A DNA stretch of 64,000 nt from a virus. Where the stretch lies: positions 1-64,000 of the IMG/VR virus record IMGVR_UViG_3300021376_000043. One strand, given 5' to 3'. The stretch's first letter is position 1. The number at the start of each line of letters is the position of its first letter. Both the position numbers and the translations under genes were made by a program. The notes beneath the pieces are model-generated. The model saw only the letters and a program-made list of their open reading frames with translations, searched no databases and was not told the origin of the DNA. Positions 1 through 7,139 of this stretch are shown in pieces.

Positions 1-236
1 TTCAAGCACCGTTAATCGATAAATCTAAAGCAGAAATTATAAAATTAGGTATAAAACTAGGAGTAAATTTTAAGAATACCTGGACATGTTATGAAGGAGA
101 AGAACGAGCTTGTGGTGAATGTACAGCTTGTTCTTTAAGAATAAAAGGCTTTATAGATGCCGGTTATATAGACCCATTACCCTATAAAATTTCAATACCT
201 TGGGAAAAATATAAGTGTAAAAATATTACTGTTTAA
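1..236 (+). CDS. queC: 7-cyano-7-deazaguanine synthase QueC, C-terminal part
   Basis: Only the last 77 or so residues lie in the window, read in frame 3 and ending in TAA at 234-236. The translation contains APLIDKSKAEIIKLG, then TWTCYEG, then a four-cysteine cluster (C-x7-C-x2-C-x2-C) followed by SLRIKGFIDAGYIDP. This is the C-terminal signature of QueC, which makes preQ0 (7-cyano-7-deazaguanine) from CDG, ATP and ammonia; the cysteines bind structural zinc. In phages preQ0 usually feeds 7-deazaguanine insertion into DNA rather than tRNA queuosine. The next plus-strand gene, at 1218, is a class II glutamine amidotransferase, which fits a preQ0-to-amidine (dG+) branch. The family call is firm; the DNA-modification role is inferred because DpdA and the other Que enzymes would lie outside the window. 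Confidence 0.9.
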   Translation, partial: QAPLIDKSKAEIIKLGIKLGVNFKNTWTCYEGEERACGECTACSLRIKGFIDAGYIDPLPYKISIPWEKYKCKNITV

Positions 237-250
237 TTTTTGAAACTAAA

Positions 251-1168
251 TTAATCTCCGTAACTAAAACCACCTGCATCATAGCCACGACGACCGCCTA
301 TAGCGCCCATGGATCTTAACTCACTAGTTACATCATCATCCTCAGGATAATCTTCAACATTTGGCGCCTCACCGGTACCTTCACCCTCTTTTTGCTTAGC
401 TTCTTCTGAAGGTATATAACTGTTTTTATATTTTAAAGAGTCTATAAAATCAGTAACCAATTCTTTATCTTTAGCTTTAGACTCATCAAAGGCTCTAGTT
501 ATAGCTTCAATAACCTCATTTCTTAATTCCGGTGAATCATATAAATCACCCTTACTAACAGTAATTTCATCAGGCAATTCAACAAATATAGGCTGCCACT
601 CTTTAATAAATCTGACTGCAGAATTTTTTACAAAAGATTTTTCACCCGATACTGAAGCAGGTGTCGTAGGAGTCGCAGGGGTTGAATCACCTACCGGTGC
701 ATTAGTAGCTTTACCCTCTACACCTGCAGTTACAGCTTGCTTAACCTGAACCGGGCTAGCAACAGCACCACCTTCAACATCAACTCTCAATACATTTAGT
801 AAGTTGTCAACCACTCTTGCTGTATATCTCGCTTCTGTTGATCCGAGTTTAAGCTCATTTTTAATGAGATTTTCTAATTCAGATCTAAATTTCATTTTAC
901 TTCCAGGGTAATAAAGCTGATATTCTTTACCATCAACTGTATGTGCTTCGGGCTTAAAGAGCTTAGTCTTTATAACATTTAATAAATGATTTGCTATCTC
1001 TGTCTTTGATTTATTTTCTCTAGCTGCAGCCTTGCCTATACCATAGCCTTTACCCGGGGCCTTTTCTATATCACCGGTATACCCTAAGTCGTCCGCGTAA
1101 ATAGGTGCTTCTGATACGACTTTCTTATTTAAATAGGCTTCGAAAATAAACTTTGTATCTTTGTTCAT
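251..1168 (-). CDS. putative internal head protein with capsid-targeting-like N-terminus
   Basis: This 305-residue protein matches no family I recognise. It opens MNKDTKFIFEAYLNKK. The IFE-A tripeptide at residues 8-10 matches the (L/I)xE cleavage rule of T4 prohead protease gp21 and resembles the start of T4 internal proteins (MKTYQEFIAEA). The middle (about 130-170) is a low-complexity Ala/Thr/Pro/Ser linker, and the C-terminus is acidic then Gly-rich (YDAGGFSYGD). It is a single minus-strand gene with its own late-type promoter at 1176-1183, 7 nt from ATG, and no Shine-Dalgarno. It runs convergent to queC. A late, packaged head-interior or scaffold protein is the best guess; mass spectrometry of virions would settle it. 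Confidence 0.6.
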   Translation of the reverse strand: MNKDTKFIFEAYLNKKVVSEAPIYADDLGYTGDIEKAPGKGYGIGKAAARENKSKTEIANHLLNVIKTKLFKPEAHTVDGKEYQLYYPGSKMKFRSELENLIKNELKLGSTEARYTARVVDNLLNVLRVDVEGGAVASPVQVKQAVTAGVEGKATNAPVGDSTPATPTTPASVSGEKSFVKNSAVRFIKEWQPIFVELPDEITVSKGDLYDSPELRNEVIEAITRAFDESKAKDKELVTDFIDSLKYKNSYIPSEEAKQKEGEGTGEAPNVEDYPEDDDVTSELRSMGAIGGRRGYDAGGFSYGD

Positions 1169-1175
1169 CTTGAAT

Positions 1176-1183
1176 TATTTATT
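1176..1183 (-). promoter_or_regulatory. late promoter, AATAAATA
   Basis: On the minus strand AATAAATA ends 7 nt before the ATG at 1168. It matches the T4/cyanophage late element. No Shine-Dalgarno lies in between. Confidence 0.7.
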
Positions 1184-1201
1184 GTTTCTATTATAATATT
1201 T

Positions 1202-1209
1202 AAGGAGGT
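1202..1209 (+). promoter_or_regulatory. strong Shine-Dalgarno deciding an ATT start
   Basis: AAGGAGGT sits 8 nt before the ATT at 1218. It is the strongest Shine-Dalgarno in the window and overlaps an in-frame TAA at 1209-1211. That leaves ATT as the only credible start for the amidotransferase with Cys at position 2. Confidence 0.8.
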
Positions 1210-1217
1210 AATATACT

Positions 1218-1898
1218 ATTTGCGGAATATTTGGATCTAAAGAGTTTAACAATTATGTTAAACTCTATAAGAATAATAAGAAAAGAGGTACTTTCTCTTA
1301 CGGCGGGCTTTTGATAAACACAAAGGTACATGCTATCCTTAAAACAGCTGGTGTTACTAGTCTCTCTAATAAGCTTACCATTGAATACGGTAAGAAGAAA
1401 AAGTCTATTACCGATTTTAACTATTTTCTAGGACATACACAAGCACCAACCTCTGCACAAAGATCTTATACACCACAAACATCACATCCTTTTCAATACA
1501 AGGATTGGATAATAGCCCACAATGGGGTTCTTACGAATGATAAGGGTATTAAGAATAAATTACCAAACAAAAAATCATATAACACAGTTGACTCTTCTGT
1601 TATTGCTCCATTAATTGAGATGAATTTCTTAAAATATGATGATGAAATTACTGCCATAGTAAAAGCGCTTTCAAGTTTACAAGGAACGTTTGGTGTTTGG
1701 ATTTTTAATCAAAAATCCGGTAACATTTATATTGCTCGCTCTGGTAGTACATTGTATGCAGATTTCTTGAATAATTCATTTTCCTCTCTACCCGAAAAAG
1801 ATTATGTTGCACTTGAAGAAGGACTGCTCTATCTTCTCACAAAAGAAGGAATAACCAGCGTTGGTAAATTTACGACCAACTCACCATTTTTTACATGA
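1218..1898 (+). CDS. class II glutamine amidotransferase (ATT start)
   Basis: Extending upstream of the first ATG (1311) in frame gives a start Ile codon (read as Met) followed by CGIFGSKEFNN. This is the classic N-terminus of Ntn-type class II amidotransferases, whose Cys2 is the nucleophile releasing ammonia from glutamine. An in-frame stop at 1209-1211 and AAGGAGGT at 1202-1209 pin the start to ATT 1218, giving 226 residues. Further family motifs are GHTQAPTS (about 72-79) and HNGVLTN (about 101-107). There is no fused synthase domain, so it must pass ammonia to a partner. QueC lies one gene upstream, and the GAT-QueC pair known from archaeosine and phage dG+ synthesis is an attractive match. 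The stop overlaps the next ATG by 4 nt. Confidence 0.85.
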   Translation: MCGIFGSKEFNNYVKLYKNNKKRGTFSYGGLLINTKVHAILKTAGVTSLSNKLTIEYGKKKKSITDFNYFLGHTQAPTSAQRSYTPQTSHPFQYKDWIIAHNGVLTNDKGIKNKLPNKKSYNTVDSSVIAPLIEMNFLKYDDEITAIVKALSSLQGTFGVWIFNQKSGNIYIARSGSTLYADFLNNSFSSLPEKDYVALEEGLLYLLTKEGITSVGKFTTNSPFFT

Positions 1899-2566
1899 AA
1901 ATAGCTGTATACAGTGTAACAAGAAATAAAATTACTGATACCATCTTACATAAGAGCGTTTATCCTTTAGATAAAACATTTGACTTTTACTGCACAGAAG
2001 ACAATACAACAGGACTTAGTAAGAGGTATAATTTATTTTTATCAACAAAAGGCAAGGAATATGATTATGTTGTCTTTGTTCATGACGATGTATTTTTAGA
2101 TGATAAAAGAATGGTTGAAAAACTTTCGAGAGCTCATAAAGCTTATGATATTGTAGGGCTAGCTGGTGGTTTAAATCCAAAAATAACTCAACCTGCATTA
2201 TGGCACTTGATGTGCGGAGGGTTTAGCGGCGGTAATCTCCGAGGTGCGGTGGCACATCCTTGCTCTAAAGAACAGTTAATGGTTACCAATTTTGGCCCTT
2301 CGCCTGATAGAGTTGCAATTTTGGACGGACTTTTTTTAAGTGTTGATGTAAGAAGAGTAAATTCAGTAGGCTGGAAGTTTAATGAAAATTACGACTTTCA
2401 TCATTATGATATTGCTAGCTGTATAGATGCAAATAAAAAACAACTTAGATTAGGAGTAGCACCTCTATGGGTGGTCCATATTTCTCCTGGTCTCCTTGAC
2501 GTGAATGATGAAAGATTTGTAGCTAGTCAAGAAAAATTTTTATCAGAATACAGTAGTAACAAGTAA
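1895..2566 (+). CDS. glycosyltransferase, GT-A fold, StrF-like (Glyco_tranf_2_5 type)
   Basis: The 223-residue protein has the layout of the StrF-like glycosyltransferases: an N-terminal MKIAVYSVTRN strand, DYVVFVHDDVFLDD (acidic nucleotide-sugar/metal motif near residues 60-70), then DIVGLAGG and DGLFLSVD, with YDFHHYDIASCIDAN toward the end. That C-terminal FHHYD resembles the xFHxYDxD box of this family. It overlaps the amidotransferase by ATGA, so the two are translationally coupled. The acceptor could be a modified base, a virion protein or a host surface sugar; nothing here decides it. The family call is good at fold level; the donor sugar is unknown. Confidence 0.7.
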   Translation: MKIAVYSVTRNKITDTILHKSVYPLDKTFDFYCTEDNTTGLSKRYNLFLSTKGKEYDYVVFVHDDVFLDDKRMVEKLSRAHKAYDIVGLAGGLNPKITQPALWHLMCGGFSGGNLRGAVAHPCSKEQLMVTNFGPSPDRVAILDGLFLSVDVRRVNSVGWKFNENYDFHHYDIASCIDANKKQLRLGVAPLWVVHISPGLLDVNDERFVASQEKFLSEYSSNK

Positions 2567-2575
2567 AACTGTATA

Positions 2576-2587
2576 TATAATGGGATT
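2576..2587 (+). promoter_or_regulatory. -10 element 6 nt before start codon
   Basis: TATAAT at 2576-2581 is followed by 6 nt and ATG 2588, the same geometry as the complete early promoters elsewhere in the window. No TTGNTT-like -35 lies 16 bp upstream, so this is a weaker call. Confidence 0.45.
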
Positions 2588-3910
2588 ATGGGGAAATTAG
2601 ATTTAGATTATTTTGAGACAGTAATAGCGTACAAGAGTCTTACAGATGAAACATATCTAGCTTCTGTTGTTGATTACATTAAACCTATATATTTTAAAAA
2701 TAATGATATTAAAGCCATTTTTCAAATTATTAGCGACTTTTACGAAAAGAGAAGTACAAAGCCAACTATAACTGAAATAAAATCATACTTAGTTACTGAT
2801 GAACTCAAGACATCTTTAAAAAATGTTGTCAGTTTGTTTGCAGGAATAGATAAAAATCTGAATAATGATGAACTCTCTACAAACACAGAAGTGTTTTTAA
2901 AAGAGAAAGCCGTTTATCATACCATGATGGATGTGGTGGATGACATTAATAAAAATTCAGTAGATACATCTAAAATTTTAACTAAATTTGAAAAAGCTTG
3001 TAATATTTCCTTAGCAACAGACATTGGTTTAGATTTATTTGTAGATATTGATAAGATTGTTGATGATTTAAACACCACTGAAAAATATATACCAACGAAA
3101 TGGAAATGGCTTGATGATAAAATCGGCGGCGGGCTTTTAGAAAATGGAAGATCATTGTATTTGTTTGCAGGAGAGACAAACATAGGTAAAAGTATCTTTT
3201 TAGGAAACGTTGCCATAAATTTAGCAAGTCAAGGCAAGACTGTTCTTCTCGTCTCTCTAGAAATGCCAGAAATGATATATGCAAAGAGACTATGCTCTAG
3301 TGTTTCAAAGATTCCATTAAGCCAGCTCAAGATAGAATCAAGCACGTTACAAAGTCAGATATCTGAATACTGTGTAGAGAACCCCACATCAAAAATAATT
3401 ATTAAAGAATTTCCTCCTGCATCAATTACTGTAAATAATCTTAAAGCTTTCATAAAAAAACTTACACAAAAAGGCATTAAGATTGACGCTATTGTACTAG
3501 ATTACGTTAACCTGCTTCTATCTACTGTAGGGGATACTAGTTATGAGAGAATTAAGATATGTACAGAACAACTCAGAGCTTTATCCTATCAATTTAACTG
3601 TCCTGTAGTATCTGCGACACAGTTGAACAGAGATGGATATGAAATATCTGACCCCGGTCTTAAGACAATTTCAGAAAGTATAGGGCTTGCTATGACAGGC
3701 GACGTAATATTAAGTATTTGGCAAGAAGATACTGATAAAGAACTAGGAGTTATAAAGATGGGACTTATGAAAAACCGGTTTGGACCTAACTTTGGACACT
3801 GTTCTATGCGAATAGATTACTCTACATTAACCATTACTGAGGATGAACATATTAATGATACAGAAGGGAGCGCATCGTCAATAAACACATTAACTAAATT
3901 ATCGTTGTAA
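2588..3910 (+). CDS. gp41: replicative DNA helicase, T4 gp41-like (DnaB superfamily)
   Basis: This 440-residue protein has an N-terminal helical domain (about 1-130, primase/loader contact) and a RecA-like motor. Walker A is GETNIGKS at about 195-202, followed by LVSLEMPEMIYAKRL, which is typical of DnaB-type helicases. Walker B is AIVLDY near 302-306, and SATQLNRDG supplies the sensor/H3 region. It unwinds the lagging-strand template and works with the primase at 9207, the clamp at 6408 and the SSB at 5123. The length is close to T4 gp41. ATG 2588 is chosen because TATAAT lies exactly 6 nt upstream; a nearby ATG at 2580 is out of frame. Confidence 0.92.
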   Translation: MGKLDLDYFETVIAYKSLTDETYLASVVDYIKPIYFKNNDIKAIFQIISDFYEKRSTKPTITEIKSYLVTDELKTSLKNVVSLFAGIDKNLNNDELSTNTEVFLKEKAVYHTMMDVVDDINKNSVDTSKILTKFEKACNISLATDIGLDLFVDIDKIVDDLNTTEKYIPTKWKWLDDKIGGGLLENGRSLYLFAGETNIGKSIFLGNVAINLASQGKTVLLVSLEMPEMIYAKRLCSSVSKIPLSQLKIESSTLQSQISEYCVENPTSKIIIKEFPPASITVNNLKAFIKKLTQKGIKIDAIVLDYVNLLLSTVGDTSYERIKICTEQLRALSYQFNCPVVSATQLNRDGYEISDPGLKTISESIGLAMTGDVILSIWQEDTDKELGVIKMGLMKNRFGPNFGHCSMRIDYSTLTITEDEHINDTEGSASSINTLTKLSL

Positions 3911-3951
3911 TAGATGGATTTATAATAAATAGTCAATAATTAAGATTGATT

Positions 3952-4266
3952 GTGAAAGGCTTTGATCCCTCAGAACATATTACAGATTACGAGCTTACAC
4001 ATCTATTTCTATCTTTTTGCTCTTTTGTAACACTTATACACACAAAAAAGCTTAATTTAGCTAATGTGTTTATATGCATTTTAAAAGACCAAGTAGTAAG
4101 AGATCTTTTTACTTTATATTGTGATTTAAAAAATGATTTTACAGCTGTAAAATTCTTTTTACAATTTGATTCTAGCTTATATAAAAGTAAATATGTAATG
4201 AAATATTTAAACAACGCAAAAAAGAAAAATAAATCTTATGAGTTATATAGTACACGCAGAAGTTAA
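3952..4266 (+). CDS. hypothetical protein between helicase and bS21-like gene
   Basis: The gene encodes about 104 residues from GTG 3952, or two more from TTG 3946; neither has a Shine-Dalgarno. It is mostly helical (DYELTHLFLSFCSFVTLIH, then Lys-rich NNAKKKNKS). I do not recognise a family. The N-terminal KGFDP followed by an LTH tripeptide recurs in the small protein at 7492, which may be chance. It overlaps the bS21-like gene by 29 nt, so the two are probably read from one mRNA. An AATAAATA element lies at 3924-3931, but 20 nt from the GTG, outside the usual spacing. Confidence 0.6.
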   Translation: MKGFDPSEHITDYELTHLFLSFCSFVTLIHTKKLNLANVFICILKDQVVRDLFTLYCDLKNDFTAVKFFLQFDSSLYKSKYVMKYLNNAKKKNKSYELYSTRRS

Positions 4267-4453
4267 ATTAAACACCAAGAAGAGCACTGACAAAGCTTAT
4301 TTTGAAAAAATGTATAATAAGTTTAATAGAGAATTTATGCAATCGGGTGTTATAGAGCAGTTAAAATTAAAAAGATGTTTTTATAAGCCTAGCGTACTTA
4401 AAAAGGTTAAAAAAGAGCTTGCAAAATTTAAGTGGAAGTACTACAATTATTGA
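4238..4453 (+). CDS. rpsU-like: phage-encoded ribosomal protein bS21-like
   Basis: The 71-residue basic protein aligns by eye with bacterial bS21: FEKMYNKFNREFMQSGV corresponds to the FDxALRRFKRSCEKAGV block, and LKRCFYKPSVLKK to RRREFYEKPTTERKR. A Lys-rich C-terminal helix follows. bS21 sits on the 30S platform near the anti-Shine-Dalgarno end of 16S rRNA and takes part in initiation. Phage homologues are known from several large or marine phages. It overlaps the gene upstream by 29 nt and abuts the gp59-like gene (stop 4453, ATG 4454). Its presence matters because most genes here seem to lack leaders and Shine-Dalgarno sites. Similarity is short but falls on the conserved core. Confidence 0.75.
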   Translation: MSYIVHAEVKLNTKKSTDKAYFEKMYNKFNREFMQSGVIEQLKLKRCFYKPSVLKKVKKELAKFKWKYYNY

Positions 4454-5092
4454 ATGACGTTTTCAGAGAAGCAGATTTATAATAATTTCTTAAAAATATC
4501 TAAGATTGCTAATAAACAACCTTTTCGTTTTAGAAAGAATTTTGATAAGTTTGATGAAAATAAATTTATACTAGTTAAAAAACTAAAGCTTTTTTTTACA
4601 AAATTTAATTATATTAATCAGGAGGATTATTTCAGAGCACCTTACGAAATATACCCTGACGAGTCTTATTTTCCTTTAGACTATTATACATCTTTAAAGG
4701 CAACAAAAGCCTATACCCTCTACATGAAAAAAAGAGAAAGTTTAGATCCTGATAGCGATGAGCAGCTTTTAAATATTAAAAACAGCTTAAAGTACATATA
4801 CAATTTCTGCAAACAACATAATATTTCACCATCAAATTATATTTCTCATAAAACTAATAATGAGTACTCTTTTATTTTGCATTTAAAAGAACATAAAGTC
4901 AATCTTTTTGCTTTACTAGGATTTAATGATTTTGAAAAAAATATTAAGCTAAGAGACCCACAGGTTATAAAGTTTATTTTAGGAGAAGATACATATAATA
5001 ATATATCTACTTTTAAGACAAAGCTCTTTAATTCAAAAAAAGCTATTAATTTAGTCACACTTGGCTTAAAAAAAATAATAAATTGTTCTTGA
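4454..5092 (+). CDS. possible helicase loader, T4 gp59-like
   Basis: This 212-residue, Lys/Asn/Phe-rich, largely helical protein is close in size to T4 gp59 (217). It lies directly upstream of the gp32 gene, the T4 gene order (59 then 32). A central LYMKKRESLDPDSDEQLLNI stretch followed by SLKYIYNFCK resembles, by eye, the gp59 segment with a Tyr-rich helix before its C-terminal domain. Sequence similarity is weak, so context carries most of the call. If correct, it would load the gp41 helicase onto gp32-coated DNA. Its TGA stop (5090-5092) lies inside the TTGATT -35 box of the gp32 promoter. Structure prediction against gp59 would decide. Confidence 0.45.
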   Translation: MTFSEKQIYNNFLKISKIANKQPFRFRKNFDKFDENKFILVKKLKLFFTKFNYINQEDYFRAPYEIYPDESYFPLDYYTSLKATKAYTLYMKKRESLDPDSDEQLLNIKNSLKYIYNFCKQHNISPSNYISHKTNNEYSFILHLKEHKVNLFALLGFNDFEKNIKLRDPQVIKFILGEDTYNNISTFKTKLFNSKKAINLVTLGLKKIINCS

Positions 5093-5122
5093 TTTTTTTA
5101 TAATATAATTTATTATTAAATT
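5089..5122 (+). promoter_or_regulatory. early promoter, leaderless geometry (gp32)
   Basis: TTGATT 5089-5094, 16 bp spacer, TATTAT 5111-5116, 6 nt, ATG 5123. Transcription should begin at or next to the A of the start codon. The -35 box includes the upstream TGA stop. Confidence 0.7.
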
Positions 5123-5974
5123 ATGAGTACATTTACCACGTCGATGTTTGAAAGTATTAAAGGAGCTTTGACTAAGAGCAATGAATCTACAAATTCTAAA
5201 ATTAAGGATTATTTAAAGTGTGATGTTGGAAACACCTATACAGTACGCCTTTTACCTAACGTAAAAGACCCTTCGAAGACATTTTTTCATTATTATTCCT
5301 ATGGCTGGAATAGTTTTACTACTGGGCAGCTAGTTACTGCAGTAAGCCCGACTACTTGGAATCAGCGCGACCCTATTGCTGAAGAAAGATATAGAATCCT
5401 AAGAAATGGTACTGAAAAGGAAAAAGAAAAGGCATTAGCCATTCGCAGACGCGAAAATTGGTTAGTAAATGTTTATGTAGTTAATGACCCTGTTAATTCT
5501 GATAATAACGGAAAAGTAAAGGTATTAAGGTTTGGTCGCCAGCTTCATAAGATTATTATGGATGCTATTGAAGGTGAGGAAGCTTCTGAACTCGGTCCTC
5601 GCATTTTTGATTTATCCGCTAAGGGATGTAATCTAAAGATTAAAGTAGAAAAGCAGGGAGAATACCCTACATACGTCTCATCTAAGTTTTCTACTCCTAA
5701 AGAGATCGAAGGTCTTGACGACGATTCGCATAAGCAAATTTATAATTCAGCGTTTGATTTAGAATCCTATGTCACGGTAAAGAGTTATGATGAATTGAAG
5801 TCTATTCTTGACGTTCATTATTTCGGTACTAAGGAAGAAGAGAGCGATGTTATTGAGAGTACACAAGCAACTGTTAATACAGCTGCTCCAGTTCCCGTAG
5901 TAGCTAAGAAACTAGCTAAGCCTGTTTCTAAGGAAGATGATGAATCTATTAATGAGCTGTTAAAAGACTTATAA
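5123..5974 (+). CDS. gp32: single-stranded DNA-binding protein, T4 gp32-like
   Basis: The 283-residue protein has the gp32 layout: an N-terminal basic region, the core OB fold with YTVRLLPNVKDPSKTFFHYY, NWLVNVYVVNDP and GKVKVLRFGRQLHKII, then a flexible Ala/Val/Pro/Lys linker and the acidic tail DDESINELLKDL that recruits replication partners. It coats and protects ssDNA during replication and recombination. T4 gp32 holds a zinc through one His and three Cys in the core; the corresponding stretch here (about residues 60-95) has no cysteine, so the zinc site appears lost. Its own complete early promoter lies immediately upstream, and the start ATG would be the 5' end of the mRNA. Confidence 0.88.
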   Translation: MSTFTTSMFESIKGALTKSNESTNSKIKDYLKCDVGNTYTVRLLPNVKDPSKTFFHYYSYGWNSFTTGQLVTAVSPTTWNQRDPIAEERYRILRNGTEKEKEKALAIRRRENWLVNVYVVNDPVNSDNNGKVKVLRFGRQLHKIIMDAIEGEEASELGPRIFDLSAKGCNLKIKVEKQGEYPTYVSSKFSTPKEIEGLDDDSHKQIYNSAFDLESYVTVKSYDELKSILDVHYFGTKEEESDVIESTQATVNTAAPVPVVAKKLAKPVSKEDDESINELLKDL

Positions 5975-5975
5975 T

Positions 5976-6377
5976 ATGGATTCTTTTAGGTCTTTATCTC
6001 CAGAAGAAATAAAGCTAGTCACATTACAATTTATGGGCCAGCATTTATCTTCAGAAATTAAAGAACTAAACAACAACTTAGTTAGTAAGAGTGCAACACT
6101 AAGCAATCTAAGTATGGACCCTAATAGGGTATTAAACACCATACCTTCAAGCGCGCCTAACACTTATTCTACTACAGTTAATGCCGGTATTAATGTAACT
6201 CAACCACAAGTACCTGTAAATTTGGCTCCCGCAGCAGCAGTTGTTGTACAATCACCTATAGTCAACGATCCTAATCAATTAGAGTTTGATTTTAATAGCA
6301 GTAATTACGCAAAGCTAATATTTGATAGACTAGATTCTATTGATAGAAAGCTTTCGAAATTAATAGATAATAATTGA
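5976..6377 (+). CDS. hypothetical protein between SSB and clamp genes
   Basis: It has 133 residues. The N-terminal helix (FRSLSPEEIKLVTLQFMGQ), a Pro/Ala/Val-rich disordered middle (about 55-90) and a C-terminal helix (LIFDRLDSIDRKLSKLIDNN) look like an adaptor or oligomerising accessory protein. I recognise no family. It starts 1 nt after the gp32 stop, so it is co-transcribed with gp32. Its TGA stop overlaps the -35 box of the gp45 promoter. Confidence 0.7.
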   Translation: MDSFRSLSPEEIKLVTLQFMGQHLSSEIKELNNNLVSKSATLSNLSMDPNRVLNTIPSSAPNTYSTTVNAGINVTQPQVPVNLAPAAAVVVQSPIVNDPNQLEFDFNSSNYAKLIFDRLDSIDRKLSKLIDNN

Positions 6378-6407
6378 TTTTTAATTTTTATCTAATATTA
6401 TATTTTA
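6374..6407 (+). promoter_or_regulatory. early promoter, leaderless geometry (gp45)
   Basis: TTGATT 6374-6379, 16 bp, TATTAT 6396-6401, 6 nt, ATG 6408: the same hexamers and spacings as the gp32 promoter. The -35 box contains the stop codon of the preceding gene. Confidence 0.7.
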
Positions 6408-7139
6408 ATGCAGCTTAAATTATCCTCAAAGGACGCTTTTTTAAATACCTATATTTCTTTATTAAGCAGGGTTGCCGATTCAGCTGTTATTAACGTTTCT
6501 AAAGGTAAGTTACACTGCTTAATTGCTACAAGCGATAATACTATAGTTGTTAGCGGTGATTATAATGATAACTTAATTGACCTTGAAAAGGTTCTTAATA
6601 TACCTGATCTAAAGAAACTGTATAGAGTCCTTAGTTGTATAGAAACAGAAGATTTAACCCTAGACGTAGCATTAAATCATATAGGTTATTCGAATAGTAA
6701 TATTAGATTCAAATACCATCTTTATGATGATAATATTATTTCAACACCAAAACTTAATATTAGCAAGCTCGATTCATTAGAATTTGATGGTAAGTTTACA
6801 TTACCATACAGTTCTATTATTAATTTGATTAAAGGCAGCTCTATTACAACTGAATCTAATAAGATTTATTTGAGCGTTAAAAATAATATTGTTTTTGGCG
6901 AGTTAACTGATAAAACTAGACCTAACATTGACTCTTACGGAATTCAAATTTCTGATAATTATTCAGGCACACAGTTCGCTATACCCTTACCCTTGAATTT
7001 TGAAATATTTAGAATAATTTCTTCTATGAGATGTAAAGAACTAAATGTTAATTTAGTTACTAAAATGGGTGTAGTTGTAATGGATTTAAGTTTTGAAAAA
7101 ACACAATTTAAATTTGTTATTTCTGCACTATCAAATTAA
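6408..7139 (+). CDS. gp45: DNA polymerase sliding clamp, T4 gp45-like
   Basis: At 243 residues it is slightly longer than T4 gp45 (228). It shows the alternating beta-strand pattern of a two-domain PCNA-type clamp subunit: an N-terminal LSSKDAFLNTYISLLSRVADSAVINV, then FKYHLYDDNII, a central FTLPYSSIINLIKGS helix, and a C-terminal VVVMDLSFEKTQFKFVISAL strand pair. It would form a trimeric ring holding the polymerase, and in T4 it also activates late transcription. It is loaded by gp44, encoded at 31480. Position after gp32 supports the call. The next gene begins directly at its stop. Confidence 0.85.
   Translation: MQLKLSSKDAFLNTYISLLSRVADSAVINVSKGKLHCLIATSDNTIVVSGDYNDNLIDLEKVLNIPDLKKLYRVLSCIETEDLTLDVALNHIGYSNSNIRFKYHLYDDNIISTPKLNISKLDSLEFDGKFTLPYSSIINLIKGSSITTESNKIYLSVKNNIVFGELTDKTRPNIDSYGIQISDNYSGTQFAIPLPLNFEIFRIISSMRCKELNVNLVTKMGVVVMDLSFEKTQFKFVISALSN

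Noticed and set aside
237-250. Terminator between queC and the convergent gene
   Set aside because: The gap is 14 nt with no inverted repeat.
3924-3931. AATAAATA as late promoter for the gene at 3952
   Set aside because: It lies 20 nt from GTG 3952 (14 from TTG 3946), outside the 5-7 nt seen at all other sites. In AT-rich DNA a chance match is likely.
4454-5092. Firm assignment as gp59
   Set aside because: Similarity is only by size, position and a few aromatic positions, so I kept it as a candidate.
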